Of a stretch of 64,000 nt of DNA, positions 48,115-57,491 are shown piece by piece. Positions within the stretch are counted from its first letter, which is position 1. Each line of letters begins with the position of its first letter. Position numbers and translations under genes: made by a program. Under the pieces are notes generated by a model that was given only the letters and a program-made list of their open reading frames with translations, did not search any database and was not told the DNA's origin. Origin of the DNA: Competibacter sp963695105 (GTDB lineage: Bacteria; Pseudomonadota; Gammaproteobacteria; Competibacterales; Competibacteraceae); NCBI GenBank assembly GCA_963695105.1, contig CAVOGC010000055.1:124001-188000 (forward strand), in the 5' to 3' direction.

Positions 48115-48984
48115 ATGACCCTGCTGGAGCTACTGGCCGGTTCGCCCGTGCTGTTTGTCATCCTGACCGTGCTGTTCGGTCTGATGGTCGGCAGCTTTCT
48201 CAATGTGGTCATTTACCGCCTGCCGCTCATGATGCAGCGGGAGTGGCGGGCGCAATGCGCGGAACTGCTCGGCCAGCCGACCCCGGACGACACACCCCGG
48301 CTGAGCCTGTGGGGACCGCGCTCGCAGTGTCCGCACTGCCATCACCTGATCGGCGCCGCGGAAAACATCCCGCTGTTGAGCTACATCCGCCAGCGCGGCC
48401 GCTGCGCCCATTGCGGCGCCGCGATCGGCGTCCAGTACCCACTGGTGGAGGCGGCGAGCGGCCTGCTGGCCGGGGTCGTGGCCTGGAAGCTCGGCTTCGG
48501 CTGGCCGGCGGCGGCGGCGCTGCTATTCACCTGGACCCTGCTGGCAGCCAGCGTCATCGATCTCCACCACCAGTTGTTGCCCGACGACCTGACCCTGCCG
48601 CTGCTGTGGCTGGGACTGCTGGCGGCGTTGTTCGGACTGGGCGTCGATCTGCGCAGCGCCGTGATCGGCGCCATGGCCGGCTACCTGTCGCTCTGGCTGG
48701 TCTACCAGGGTTTCCGACTGCTGACCGGCAAGGAAGGCATGGGCCATGGCGATTTCAAGCTCCTGGCGGCGCTCGGCGCCTGGACCGGCTGGCAGTACCT
48801 GGTCACTATCGTGCTGCTGTCTTCGCTGGTGGGCGCGATCTGCGGGCTGGCGCTGATAGTGCTGCGCGGCCGCGAGCGCGGCTCGCCGCTGCCCTTCGGC
48901 CCCTTTCTGGCCGCCGCGGGCTGGATCGCGCTGCTGTGGGGCGAAACGATCAATCGTGCCTATCTCAACTGGCTGGGATTCTGA
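48115..48984 (+). CDS. pilD: Prepilin peptidase PilD
   Basis: A 289-residue aspartic protease and N-methyltransferase of the inner membrane that processes pilin-like leader peptides. The cytoplasmic loop has two CxxC pairs (CPHCHHLIG and CAHCGAAI); the active-site Asps are in ASVIDLHHQLLPDDLTLPLL and GKEGMGHGDFKLLAALGAW. It begins with the hydrophobic MVGSFLNVVIYRLP segment typical of the family. The gene follows pilC by 12 bp. Confidence 0.95.
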   Translation: MTLLELLAGSPVLFVILTVLFGLMVGSFLNVVIYRLPLMMQREWRAQCAELLGQPTPDDTPRLSLWGPRSQCPHCHHLIGAAENIPLLSYIRQRGRCAHCGAAIGVQYPLVEAASGLLAGVVAWKLGFGWPAAAALLFTWTLLAASVIDLHHQLLPDDLTLPLLWLGLLAALFGLGVDLRSAVIGAMAGYLSLWLVYQGFRLLTGKEGMGHGDFKLLAALGAWTGWQYLVTIVLLSSLVGAICGLALIVLRGRERGSPLPFGPFLAAAGWIALLWGETINRAYLNWLGF

Positions 48985-48987
48985 CCC

Positions 48988-49593
48988 GTGCTGGTCATTG
49001 GGTTGACGGGCGGCATCGGCAGCGGCAAGACGGCGGTCAGCCACCGCTTTGCGCGGTGCGGCGTACCGGTCATCGATACCGACCTCATCGCCCGCGAACT
49101 GGTCGAGCCCGGCCAACCCGCCCTGGCCGACATCGTGGCCGCGTTCGGACCGAACTGCCTGGATAGCGATGGCCGATTGCACCGTGCCCACCTGCGCGAG
49201 TGGGTTTTCACCGATCCCGTCGGACGCCGGCGGCTTGAAGCAATCCTGCATCCCCGCATCCGCGCCATGGCGCGGGAACGCATCGCCGCCTTGACCGCCA
49301 TTCCCTATTGTCTGGTGGTCATTCCGCTGCTGGCGGAGACCGGCATGACCGATCTGGTGGATCGCGTGCTGGTGGTGGATGCGCCCGAAGCCGAGCAAGT
49401 CCGCCGGGTCATGGCGCGCGACCGGATCGACATTACCCAGGCGCGAGCTATTCTGGCCGCCCAGACCCAGCGCGATGTACGGCTCGCACTGGCGGACGAT
49501 ATTCTGGAAAATGACGGCGACCTTGCGGAACTGGACCGCCGGATCGCCGCCCTGCACCGACACTATTCGACGCTGGCCGCCCACCGGACTTGA
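48988..49593 (+). CDS. coaE: Dephospho-CoA kinase
   Basis: A 201-residue kinase catalysing the last step of coenzyme A synthesis. LTGGIGSGKTAVSHRF is the P-loop; PVIDTDLIARELVEPGQPAL is the CoA-binding Asp motif; LLAETGMTDLVDRVLVVD and RVMARDRIDITQARAILAAQ follow. The start is GTG 48988, three bases after the pilD stop, with the usual pilD-coaE-zapD order of Gammaproteobacteria. Confidence 0.95.
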   Translation: MLVIGLTGGIGSGKTAVSHRFARCGVPVIDTDLIARELVEPGQPALADIVAAFGPNCLDSDGRLHRAHLREWVFTDPVGRRRLEAILHPRIRAMARERIAALTAIPYCLVVIPLLAETGMTDLVDRVLVVDAPEAEQVRRVMARDRIDITQARAILAAQTQRDVRLALADDILENDGDLAELDRRIAALHRHYSTLAAHRT

Positions 49594-49680
49594 GGCCGGC
49601 GAACCCTGGGTTAAGGCCGACGGTATCCGTGTTTTCGCGTCTGGCCCGCTACATCCATCGCCGCGCCCGCGAGGTCACCC

Positions 49681-50451
49681 TTGTACCAAGCCGCCTGCTA
49701 CGAACAACCCCTGAACGAGCGTGTCCGCTCGCTGCTGCGCCTGGAATTCCTGTTTCAGCAGGTGAATCACGCTATCGCCGGGCATTCAAGCTGGGACAGC
49801 CGCATCGCATTGCAGGGTTTGTTCGACCTTCTGGCGCTGACCGGACGGAACGAATTCAAAAGAGATTTACTCAAGGAACTGGAACGGCATGGCGCCACCC
49901 TGAATCGCCTGCGCCAAGTTCCCGGCGTACACGCCGCCACCCTGGACAGCGTGCTGGCGGAAATCGGTTCGATCATCGGGCAGGTGCATGGTCTGGACAG
50001 CCTGGCGCTGGAGGCGGTGCGGCAAACCGACTTCCTTAGCGCTATCCATAATCGGAGCCAGATTCCCGGCGGCACCTGCCGGTTCGATCTTCCGGCGTTC
50101 TATCACTGGCTGCGGCAGGATGTCGCGATCCGCGCCGGCCATCTGCGGGAATGGCTGACTCCACTACTTCCTTTGCAGCAGGCCACCACGCTGCTGCTTC
50201 GGCTGATTCGCGAGAGCGCCACACCCCAGCCGGAAATCGCCGTGCAGGGTTTTTTCCAGCGCGGCCTCGACAGCGGCGCGCCCTATCAGCTCGTCCGGGT
50301 CCTGCTGCCGCCCGGCAATCCCTTTTTTCCGGAAATCAGCGGCGGCCGGCACCGCTTTGCAATCCACTTTCTCGAACAGCCGGACCCCAACCGCCGCGCC
50401 GTCCAAAGCTCGGCCGATATCGCCTTCGATCTGGTCTGCTGCGCCATTTGA
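49681..50451 (+). CDS. zapD: Cell division protein ZapD
   Basis: A 256-residue ZapD (YacF) protein that cross-links FtsZ filaments in the Z ring. CYEQPLNERVRSLLRLEFLFQQ is the characteristic start, followed by FDLLALTGRNEFKRDLLKEL, ETDFLSAI-like RQTDFLSAIHNRSQIPGG and a beta-rich C-terminal half. The start is TTG 49681, the only initiation codon that keeps the whole conserved N-terminus. The gene follows coaE by 87 bp and converges on mutT. Confidence 0.9.
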   Translation: MYQAACYEQPLNERVRSLLRLEFLFQQVNHAIAGHSSWDSRIALQGLFDLLALTGRNEFKRDLLKELERHGATLNRLRQVPGVHAATLDSVLAEIGSIIGQVHGLDSLALEAVRQTDFLSAIHNRSQIPGGTCRFDLPAFYHWLRQDVAIRAGHLREWLTPLLPLQQATTLLLRLIRESATPQPEIAVQGFFQRGLDSGAPYQLVRVLLPPGNPFFPEISGGRHRFAIHFLEQPDPNRRAVQSSADIAFDLVCCAI

Positions 50452-50481
50452 ACTTGGCCTCCGACGCGGCAACCGCAACGC

Positions 50482-50913
50482 TCATGCGGCTCGGCCGGGT
50501 TTTCCGGCCTCGCCGCGCAAGGCGGCAATAATCGGCTCGTCGGCGGCGGGAAACACGAATTGCCCCATATCGCCCGGCGATATCCAAACCAGCGACTGCC
50601 CTTCCCGGCCGTGCGGTTCGCCCTGGAAGTCGGTCACCCGCCAGACATCCAGCAGCACGCGCCGATCGGGGTAGGCATGACCGGTCTGGAGCAGCGGCTC
50701 GGCGGCTCGCACCGTGATGCCCAGTTCTTCATGCAGCTCGCGGCCGAGTGCGCCGAGGACCGATTCGTCGTGCTCCACCTTGCCGCCGGGAAACTCCCAC
50801 AACCCACCCTGATGGACATGGTCGGGCCGGCGGGTGATCAACACCGCTCCATCGGCGCCGACGACAACCCCCACCGCCACATGCACGAAGGTTCGCTCTC
50901 CGGTGGCATTCAC
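50482..50913 (-). CDS. mutT: 8-oxo-dGTP diphosphatase MutT
   Basis: A 143-residue Nudix hydrolase that removes 8-oxo-dGTP from the nucleotide pool. The Nudix box is GGKVEHDESVLGALGRELHEE followed by LGI, so the GX5EX7REUXEEXGU pattern is complete. The family-specific GLWEFPGGK precedes it. The start is GTG 50913, overlapping the argJ stop by 4 bp (GTGA), which suggests coupling to argJ. It is a usual neighbour of zapD and argJ. Confidence 0.9.
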   Translation of the reverse strand: MNATGERTFVHVAVGVVVGADGAVLITRRPDHVHQGGLWEFPGGKVEHDESVLGALGRELHEELGITVRAAEPLLQTGHAYPDRRVLLDVWRVTDFQGEPHGREGQSLVWISPGDMGQFVFPAADEPIIAALRGEAGKPGRAA

Positions 50914-52100
50914 GTCCGATACTCGGCATTGATGCGCACGTAGTCGAAGGACAGGTCGGTGGTCCAGATCCGCGCCGCCGCCTCTCCTCGCCCGAGCCCG
51001 ACCCGGATGGCGATCTCGGGCCGCGCCATGACGCGCTGACCCTGTTCCTCGGTGTAATCCGGGGCGCGACCGCCGTCGCGGACGATGCAAATCTCATCGA
51101 GGTAAATCGTCACCCGCTCCAGGTCGAGAGCATCCAGCCCGGACCGCCCCACCGCCGCCAGAATCCGGCCCCAGTTGGGGTCGGAGGCGAAGAAGGCGGT
51201 TTTGACCAGCGGCGAATGGGCGATGGTGTAGGCCACCTGCCGGCATTCGGCGGCGTCCCGGCCACCCTCGACCCGCACGGTGATGAATTTGGTGGCGCCC
51301 TCGCCATCGCGGACGATGGCCTGTGCCAGTTCGACGCACACCTCGTCCACCGCCGCGGCGAAGCGGGCACGGTCGTCACCCGTCGCCGGCACGCTTGCCC
51401 CGGACTGGCCGGTGGCCAGCAAGAGACAGGCATCGTTGGTCGAGGTATCGCCGTCCACGGTGATGGCGTTGAACGATCCGGCGACCGCTTCGCGCAGGAT
51501 CGGTCGTAACAACGCTGGGTCCACGGCGGCGTCGGTGGCGATAAACGCCAGCAGAGTGGCCATATCCGGGCGGATCATGCCGGCGCCCTTGGCGATGCCG
51601 GTCACCGTTACCTCCCGCCCGGCCAGCGTCAGTCGCCGCGACGCCCACTTCGGCCGGGTATCGGTGGTCATGATGCCGGCGGCGGCATCCGCCCAACCGT
51701 CCGGCCGCAATCCAGCCAGCGCCGCCGGCAGGCCGGTGATCAAGCGAAACAGCGGCAGCGGCTCGCCGATCACTCCGGTGGAAAACGGCAACACGTCTTC
51801 CGGCTGGCAACCGGTCCGTTCCGCCAGCGCCCGGCAACTGGCCTCGGCGTCGGCCAGTCCCTGCTGGCCGGTACCGGCGTTGGCGTTACCGGTGTTGATC
51901 ACCAGGTAGCGCGGGCTGGCGGCGCTCAGATGCACCCGCGCCACCGTGACCGGGGCGGCGCAAAAGGCGTTGCGGGTGAACACGGCGGCGGCCTGGGTCC
52001 CCGCCGCCAGTTCGACCACCACCAGATCGCGGCGGTCGGGATATTTGATGCCGGCGCGGGCGGTTCCCAAGCGGATGCCGGCAACGGTCAGCGGTTCCAT
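50910..52100 (-). CDS. argJ: Bifunctional glutamate N-acetyltransferase/N-acetylglutamate synthase
   Basis: A 396-residue ArgJ enzyme of arginine synthesis. It moves the acetyl group from N-acetylornithine to glutamate and may also use acetyl-CoA. The self-cleavage site is in KGAGMIRPDMATLLAFIATD, where the Thr after the Ala becomes the nucleophile of the beta chain. TRNAFCAAPV and VINTGNANAGTG are conserved parts of the alpha chain; SDPNWGRILAAVGRSG is the beta chain loop. ATG 52100 starts the known N-terminus. It follows secA by 13 bp. Confidence 0.95.
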   Translation of the reverse strand: MEPLTVAGIRLGTARAGIKYPDRRDLVVVELAAGTQAAAVFTRNAFCAAPVTVARVHLSAASPRYLVINTGNANAGTGQQGLADAEASCRALAERTGCQPEDVLPFSTGVIGEPLPLFRLITGLPAALAGLRPDGWADAAAGIMTTDTRPKWASRRLTLAGREVTVTGIAKGAGMIRPDMATLLAFIATDAAVDPALLRPILREAVAGSFNAITVDGDTSTNDACLLLATGQSGASVPATGDDRARFAAAVDEVCVELAQAIVRDGEGATKFITVRVEGGRDAAECRQVAYTIAHSPLVKTAFFASDPNWGRILAAVGRSGLDALDLERVTIYLDEICIVRDGGRAPDYTEEQGQRVMARPEIAIRVGLGRGEAAARIWTTDLSFDYVRINAEYRT

Positions 52101-52113
52101 CGCGTCTTCCCTC

Positions 52114-54843
52114 TCAATCCAACTGACCGTGGCATTGCTTGTATTTCTTGCCCGAACCACAGGGACAGGGCTCGTTGCGGCCGACCTTGCGGCCCTCGCG
52201 CACGAACGGGGTATGCGCGGTTTCCTCCTGTTGCCGTCGGCGGATTTCGATGCCCGAATCGTCTTCCTCGGCTTCTCCCGCCGCCAGCGCCGAGGCCTCG
52301 GCGTGCTCGAACCGCATGGCGGCCGGCGCCGGCCGGCGCGGTTCGGGGATCGGTTCCGGTTCGGTCTGAAACTGAGCGCGCGCCAGGAAACCGATCGCCT
52401 CGTGATGGATGCGCTGCACCAGCGCCTGGAACATTTCGAAGGACTCGCGCTTGTACTCCTGTTTGGGGTTCTTCTGGGCGTAACCGCGCAAGTGGATGCC
52501 CTGACGCAGGTAATCCATCGCCGCCAGATGCTCGCGCCAGTGGGCATCCAGCACTTGCAGCAGCACCGCCTTCTCGAACTGCCGCATCCAGGGCGCGCCC
52601 ACCAGGGCCTCCTTACCGACGTAAACCTGTTCCAGTTCGGCGTGGATCCGCTCGCGCAGCGGCTCCTCGTGCAGGTCGTGATCGGCCTCCAGCCAAGCGC
52701 CCACCGGCAGTTGCAGCCCGAATTCCTTTTCCAGCGCCTGCTCCAGCCCGGCCACATCCCACTGTTCCGCCAAACTCCGCGGCGGGATATGCTGGTCGAT
52801 CGTCTGCTTGAGCACTTCGGCGCTCATCTCCTTCAACGTGGCCGACACATCGTCCGCCGCCATCAACTCATTGCGCCAGCCGTACATGACCTTGCGCTGG
52901 TCGTTGGCCACGTCGTCGAATTCCAACAGGTTCTTGCGGATGTCGAAATTATGGGCCTCGACCTTGCGCTGGGCGTTTTCGATCGCCTTGGTCACCCAGG
53001 GATGTTCGATGGCCTCGTTCTTCTCCATGCCCAGCTTTTGCATCAGCCCCGCCACCCGGTCGGAGGCGAAGATTCGCAGCAGATTGTCTTCCAGCGACAG
53101 GTAGAATCGGCTGGAACCGGGGTCGCCCTGACGGCCGGAGCGACCGCGCAACTGGTTGTCGATGCGCCGCGATTCGTGGCGTTCGGTGCCGATCACATGC
53201 AAGCCGCCGGCAGCCACCACCTGTTCGTGCCGTTGCTGCCAGGCGTTGCGGATCTCTTCGCGGGCCGCCGCGTCGGCGTCCGGACCCAGCGCCTTCAATT
53301 CGGCCTGCAGATTGCCGCCTAGCACGATGTCGGTGCCGCGCCCGGCCATGTTGGTCGCAATCGTCACCGTGCCCGGCTGGCCGGCCTGGACGATGATCTC
53401 CGCTTCCCGCTCATGCTGCTTGGCGTTCAGCACCTGATGGGGAATCTTTTCCTTGTCCAGCAGCGTGGCAAGCAGTTCCGAGACCTCAATGGAAGTGGTG
53501 CCGACCAAGGCCGGCTGGCCGCGCTTGCGACAGTCGCGGATGTCTTCCAACACCGCCTCGAACTTCTCCTGCGGGGTCAGGAACACCAAATCACCCATAT
53601 CCTTGCGCACCATCCGCAGATGGGTGGGCACCACAATGACTTCCAGGCCGTAGATCTGCTGAAATTCGAAGGCCTCGGTGTCGGCGGTGCCGGTCATGCC
53701 GGCCAGTTTCTGGTACAGGCGGAAGTAATTCTGGAAGGTGATCGAGGCCAGCGTCTGATTTTCGGCCTGAATCGGCACTGCTTCCTTGGCCTCGATGGCC
53801 TGATGGAGGCCGTCCGACCAGCGCCGGCCGGGCATGGTGCGGCCGGTGAATTCATCAACGATGATGACCTCGCCACCGCGCACGATGTACTCGACATCCC
53901 GGTGAAACAGGGCGTGCGCGCGCAGACAGGCGTTCACATGGTGGAACACCCCCAGGTTGGCGGCATCGTACAAGCTCTCGCCGCCGTGCAGCAACCCCGC
54001 CTCCAACAGCAGATCCTCGACCCGCTGATGGCCGTCCTCGGTCAGGTAGACCTGCTTGGCTTTCTCGTCCACCCAGTAATGGCCCGGCCCCTCTTCTTCC
54101 TTCTGGCGGGTCAGGCCGGGCACGATTTCGTTGACCCGACGGTACAGTTCGGAACTTTCCTCGGCCGGACCGGAGATGATCAGCGGCGTGCGCGCCTCGT
54201 CGATCAGGATCGAGTCCACCTCGTCCACCAGCGCGTAGTGCAACTCCCGTTGCACCTTTTGCTCCAAGCCGAAGGCCATGTTGTCGCGCAGGTAATCGAA
54301 GCCGTATTCATTATTGGTGCCGTAGGTGATATCGGCGCCGTAGGCGACCCGTTTCTCCTCCGGGCTCATGCCGGCGACCACGACGTCGACGCTCATGCCC
54401 AGAAAGCGATAAATCTGGCCCATCCAGTCGGCGTCGCGGCGGGCCAGGTAGTCGTTGACCGTGATCACATGCACGCCCCGACCGGTCAGGGCGTTCAGGT
54501 ACACCGGCAGGGTCGCGACCAGGGTCTTGCCTTCGCCGGTGCGCATTTCGGCGATCTTGCCCTCGTGCAGCACCATGCCGCCGATCAACTGCACGTCGAA
54601 ATGCCGCATTTCCAGGGTGCGCTTGCTGGTTTCGCGCACCACCGCGAACGCCTCCGGCAGCAGCGCGTCGAGCTTTTCGCCCTGCGCCAGGCGGTTCTTG
54701 AATTCGTCGGTCTTGGCGCGCAAATCCGCGTCGCTCAACGCCGCGATTCCCGATTCCAGGGCGTTGATGCGCTCCACTTCCTTGCGCATGCGGCGGATCA
54801 CGCGGTCGTTGCGGCTGCCAAAAATGCTTTTCAGAATGTTCAT
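52114..54843 (-). CDS. secA: Preprotein translocase ATPase SecA
   Basis: A 909-residue motor of the Sec export system. Walker A is MRTGEGKTLVATL; the DEAD-like VDEVDSILIDEARTPLIIS is Walker B; VGTTSIEVSELLATLL and TNMAGRGTDIVLGGN lie in the second nucleotide-binding fold; the C-terminal zinc finger is CPCGSGKKYKQCHG, the SecB/ribosome-binding end. The length is normal (E. coli 901). It lies in the lpxC-secA-argJ-mutT order common in Gammaproteobacteria. Confidence 0.97.
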   Translation of the reverse strand: MNILKSIFGSRNDRVIRRMRKEVERINALESGIAALSDADLRAKTDEFKNRLAQGEKLDALLPEAFAVVRETSKRTLEMRHFDVQLIGGMVLHEGKIAEMRTGEGKTLVATLPVYLNALTGRGVHVITVNDYLARRDADWMGQIYRFLGMSVDVVVAGMSPEEKRVAYGADITYGTNNEYGFDYLRDNMAFGLEQKVQRELHYALVDEVDSILIDEARTPLIISGPAEESSELYRRVNEIVPGLTRQKEEEGPGHYWVDEKAKQVYLTEDGHQRVEDLLLEAGLLHGGESLYDAANLGVFHHVNACLRAHALFHRDVEYIVRGGEVIIVDEFTGRTMPGRRWSDGLHQAIEAKEAVPIQAENQTLASITFQNYFRLYQKLAGMTGTADTEAFEFQQIYGLEVIVVPTHLRMVRKDMGDLVFLTPQEKFEAVLEDIRDCRKRGQPALVGTTSIEVSELLATLLDKEKIPHQVLNAKQHEREAEIIVQAGQPGTVTIATNMAGRGTDIVLGGNLQAELKALGPDADAAAREEIRNAWQQRHEQVVAAGGLHVIGTERHESRRIDNQLRGRSGRQGDPGSSRFYLSLEDNLLRIFASDRVAGLMQKLGMEKNEAIEHPWVTKAIENAQRKVEAHNFDIRKNLLEFDDVANDQRKVMYGWRNELMAADDVSATLKEMSAEVLKQTIDQHIPPRSLAEQWDVAGLEQALEKEFGLQLPVGAWLEADHDLHEEPLRERIHAELEQVYVGKEALVGAPWMRQFEKAVLLQVLDAHWREHLAAMDYLRQGIHLRGYAQKNPKQEYKRESFEMFQALVQRIHHEAIGFLARAQFQTEPEPIPEPRRPAPAAMRFEHAEASALAAGEAEEDDSGIEIRRRQQEETAHTPFVREGRKVGRNEPCPCGSGKKYKQCHGQLD

Positions 54844-54946
54844 CGATCAGGCGCCCTTACTTCGTCGCTCAATGCCAAAAGAGGGTCGAATGATACCCCA
54901 GCGGCGGCGGTTTTGCTCGGCCGACGGGCCTTACCAGAAAAGGAAG

Positions 54947-54979
54947 CGCGGCCTTCCGGGATCAAGCCGGAAAGCCGCG
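54947..54979 (-). terminator. Rho-independent terminator after lpxC
   Basis: CGCGGCCTTCCGG at 54947-54959 pairs with CCGGAAAGCCGCG at 54967-54979 with one mismatch and a 7-base loop. On the minus strand the stem is followed by CTTCCTTTTC, a T-rich tail, about 45 bp past the lpxC stop. Confidence 0.7.
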
Positions 54980-55024
54980 GCGGGGAAACGAATGAGGGGG
55001 ATCAGCGGAAAATCGGGTGGGGAA

Positions 55025-55939
55025 TCAGCGGGTCACCTGCGCTGGCTGCAGGTAGCAAATCGGCGATTGCCGTTCGTCGTTGAAGGTAACCTCTTCCCAG
55101 GCGGTGCTGTCGGCCAACAGCGCGCGCAGCAACCGGTTGTTCAGCGCGTGCCCGGATTTGTAGCCGGTAAAGGCGCCGATCAGGCTGCGGCCCAGCAGAT
55201 ACAAGTCGCCGATGGCGTCCAGAATCTTGTGCTTGACAAACTCATCCTCGTAGCGAAGTCCGTCTTCGTTGAGGATGCGGTAATCGTCCACCACGATGGC
55301 GTTGTCCAGCGTGCCACCCAGCGCCAGCCGCCGCTCGCGCAGGTACTCCAGATCGCGCATGAAACCGAAAGTGCGCGCCCGGCTGACTTCCTTCACGAAC
55401 GAGGTGGTGGAAAAATCCACTACCGCGTGCTGGTTGCGGCCCTTGAACAGCGGATGGTCGAAGGCAATGGTGAACTCGACCTTGAAGCCGTCGAAGGGAT
55501 CGAAGCGCGCCCATTTGTCGCCCTCCTCGACCACCAACGGCCGCTTGATGCGGATGAAACGCTTGGGCGCGTTCTGCTCCTGGATGCCGGCCGACTGGAT
55601 CAGGAAGACGAAGGGGCCGGCGCTGCCATCCATGATCGGCACTTCGGGGGCGCTGACATCCACGTAGGCGTTGTCGATACCCAAACCCGCGAATGCCGAC
55701 AGCAGATGCTCGACCGTGGCAATGCGGGCCTTGTCCTTGACCAGCGAAGTAGACAGTTGGGTATCGCCGACATTACCGGGGCAAGCCTTGATCTCGATCG
55801 GTTCGGGCAGGTCGACCCGTCGGAACACGATGCCGGCATCGGGCGCCGCGGGCCGCAACGTCAAATAAACCTTATCGCCGGTATGTAGACCGACGCCGGT
55901 CGCCCGAATGACATTCTTCAAGGTTCGCTGCCTAATCAC
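55025..55939 (-). CDS. lpxC: UDP-3-O-acyl-N-acetylglucosamine deacetylase LpxC
   Basis: A 304-residue zinc deacetylase for the committed step of lipid A synthesis. The zinc-binding His is in ATVEHLLSAFAGLGIDN; the other His and Asp are in DEFVKHKILDAIGDLYLLG; the conserved opening is RQRTLKNVIRATGVGLHTG. The start is GTG 55939 (VIRQRTLKN), as the open frame further upstream is unrelated. It follows ftsZ with a terminator between, the gammaproteobacterial end of the dcw cluster. LpxC levels are usually set by FtsH proteolysis of the C-terminus. Confidence 0.95.
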   Translation of the reverse strand: MIRQRTLKNVIRATGVGLHTGDKVYLTLRPAAPDAGIVFRRVDLPEPIEIKACPGNVGDTQLSTSLVKDKARIATVEHLLSAFAGLGIDNAYVDVSAPEVPIMDGSAGPFVFLIQSAGIQEQNAPKRFIRIKRPLVVEEGDKWARFDPFDGFKVEFTIAFDHPLFKGRNQHAVVDFSTTSFVKEVSRARTFGFMRDLEYLRERRLALGGTLDNAIVVDDYRILNEDGLRYEDEFVKHKILDAIGDLYLLGRSLIGAFTGYKSGHALNNRLLRALLADSTAWEEVTFNDERQSPICYLQPAQVTR

Positions 55940-56252
55940 GTTAGGTCCCCCACACATCGATTGAACTGGAGCACGGCATGGCGGCCAGAGTGGGCGCGGA
56001 TCGCGCATCCAACGCTCCGCCGATGGGTCCACCAACACCACCGTTCATCGCCACCAATGTGCATTGCGGTAAAGATACCGCAACTCGTAGCGATTCTGCA
56101 ACTTTTGTTTCCCAATCGCAACTGAATTTGTTGTTAAGTTGCGAAAGACCGCGCTCCAGTACTCAGATCGACCAGTTCCGACCAAAACCGCCGCCCAGCA
56201 GCTTGCTCGGCGGCGGTCTGGCATTCAGAGGACGCAAACCTGTATTCCACAC
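55940..56252 (-). promoter_or_regulatory. ftsZ-lpxC intergenic region
   Basis: This 313-bp gap contains no credible gene. It holds the ftsZ terminator on its right, a perfect 8-bp inverted repeat (TTGCGGTA at 56064-56071 with TACCGCAA at 56076-56083, loop AAGA) and an AT-rich patch near 56100-56145 that should carry the lpxC promoter. I do not see a confident -35/-10 pair. Confidence 0.4.
56184..56217 (-). terminator. Rho-independent terminator after ftsZ
   Basis: On the minus strand, ACCGCCGCC (complement of 56209-56217) pairs with GGCGGCGGT (complement of 56187-56195) and is followed by TTTTGG. It lies about 35 bp past the ftsZ stop and ends the dcw transcript. Confidence 0.75.
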
Positions 56253-57437
56253 TCAATCGGCTTGCCGACGTAAAAATGCCGGAATATCCAGGTAATCCAG
56301 TTGATCGGAGTCGATCCGCCCGCCCTCGCTCAGACCGTCGCCGACCGCCTTCTGCCGGCTGCCGGGCCGATCATGACGAGAAGAATGTAGGTCGCCGCCA
56401 TCCCCCATTCGCTGCACCAGTTTGAAGGGCGGAATCGCCGACTCCCGCTCGCGGACGCCACTGGCCTGCTTGGCCGGAACGCCCTGGCCGATACCCGTCG
56501 CGACAATGGTGACCCGCAGTTCGTTATGCATCTCCGGATCGACCGCCATGCCGACCACCACGTTGGCATCCTCTGAAGCCAGCTCCTTGATGGTGTTGCC
56601 CACCTCGTCGAATTCGCCAATGGTCACATCCATGCCCGAGGTGATATTGACCAGCAAGCCCTTGGCGCCGGCCAGGTTGACATTCTCCAGCAAGGGGCTG
56701 GCGATCGCCGCCTCGGCCGCTTCGCGGGCGCGACCGTCGCCGACCGCCCGACCGGTACCCATCATGGCCATGCCCATCTCGGACATGACGGTGCGCACGT
56801 CGGCAAAATCCACGTTGATCATTCCCGGCCGGGTGATCAATTCGGCGATGCCCTGCACCGCGCCCAGCAAAACATCGTTCGCCGCCTTGAACGCGTCGAG
56901 CAGGCTGGCGCTCTTGCCCAGAACCGTCAGCAGCTTTTCATTGGGGATGGTAATGAGCGAATCCACGGTCTCGCCCAGTTCGCGGATCCCGTGCATGGCC
57001 ACTTCCATGCGCTTCTTGCCCTCGAAGGGAAAAGGCTTGGTCACCACCGCCACGGTCAACACACCCATCTCTCGGGCCAGTTGCGCCACCACCGGCGCCG
57101 CCCCGGTCCCGGTGCCGCCGCCCATGCCGGCGGTAATGAACACCATATCGGCCCCCTGCAACACCTCCCGAATCCGTTCGCAATCCTCCTGCGCGGCCTG
57201 CCGGCCAACCTCCGGGTTGGCGCCCGCGCCCAAACCCTTGGTGATATTGACGCCCATCTGCAGGGTCACTGGCACCGAGCAGGTCTTGAGCGCCTGCGCA
57301 TCGGTATTGGCGCAGATGAAATCCACTCCCTCGATGTTGGCGCTCAGCATGTGGTGCACGGCATTGCTGCCGCCACCACCGACCCCGATCACTTTAATAA
57401 CGGCGCTTTCAGACTTGGTGTCCATCAATTCGAACAT
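56253..57437 (-). CDS. ftsZ: Cell division protein FtsZ
   Basis: A 394-residue tubulin-like GTPase that forms the Z ring. KVIGVGGGGSNAVHHM and the tubulin signature GGGTGTGAAPVVA are the GTP-binding loops; NVDFADVRTVMSEMG is the T7-like catalytic region with its Asp residues. The C-terminal peptide DYLDIPAFLRRQAD is the docking tail for FtsA and ZipA. I chose ATG 57437 (MFELMDTKSE); an earlier start would add ten residues. It is 54 bp after ftsA. Confidence 0.97.
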   Translation of the reverse strand: MFELMDTKSESAVIKVIGVGGGGSNAVHHMLSANIEGVDFICANTDAQALKTCSVPVTLQMGVNITKGLGAGANPEVGRQAAQEDCERIREVLQGADMVFITAGMGGGTGTGAAPVVAQLAREMGVLTVAVVTKPFPFEGKKRMEVAMHGIRELGETVDSLITIPNEKLLTVLGKSASLLDAFKAANDVLLGAVQGIAELITRPGMINVDFADVRTVMSEMGMAMMGTGRAVGDGRAREAAEAAIASPLLENVNLAGAKGLLVNITSGMDVTIGEFDEVGNTIKELASEDANVVVGMAVDPEMHNELRVTIVATGIGQGVPAKQASGVRERESAIPPFKLVQRMGDGGDLHSSRHDRPGSRQKAVGDGLSEGGRIDSDQLDYLDIPAFLRRQAD

Positions 57438-57491
57438 AACGGCATCTCCTCGATCAGTAGTTATCAACCCAACAATTAGCGATCCAACCGC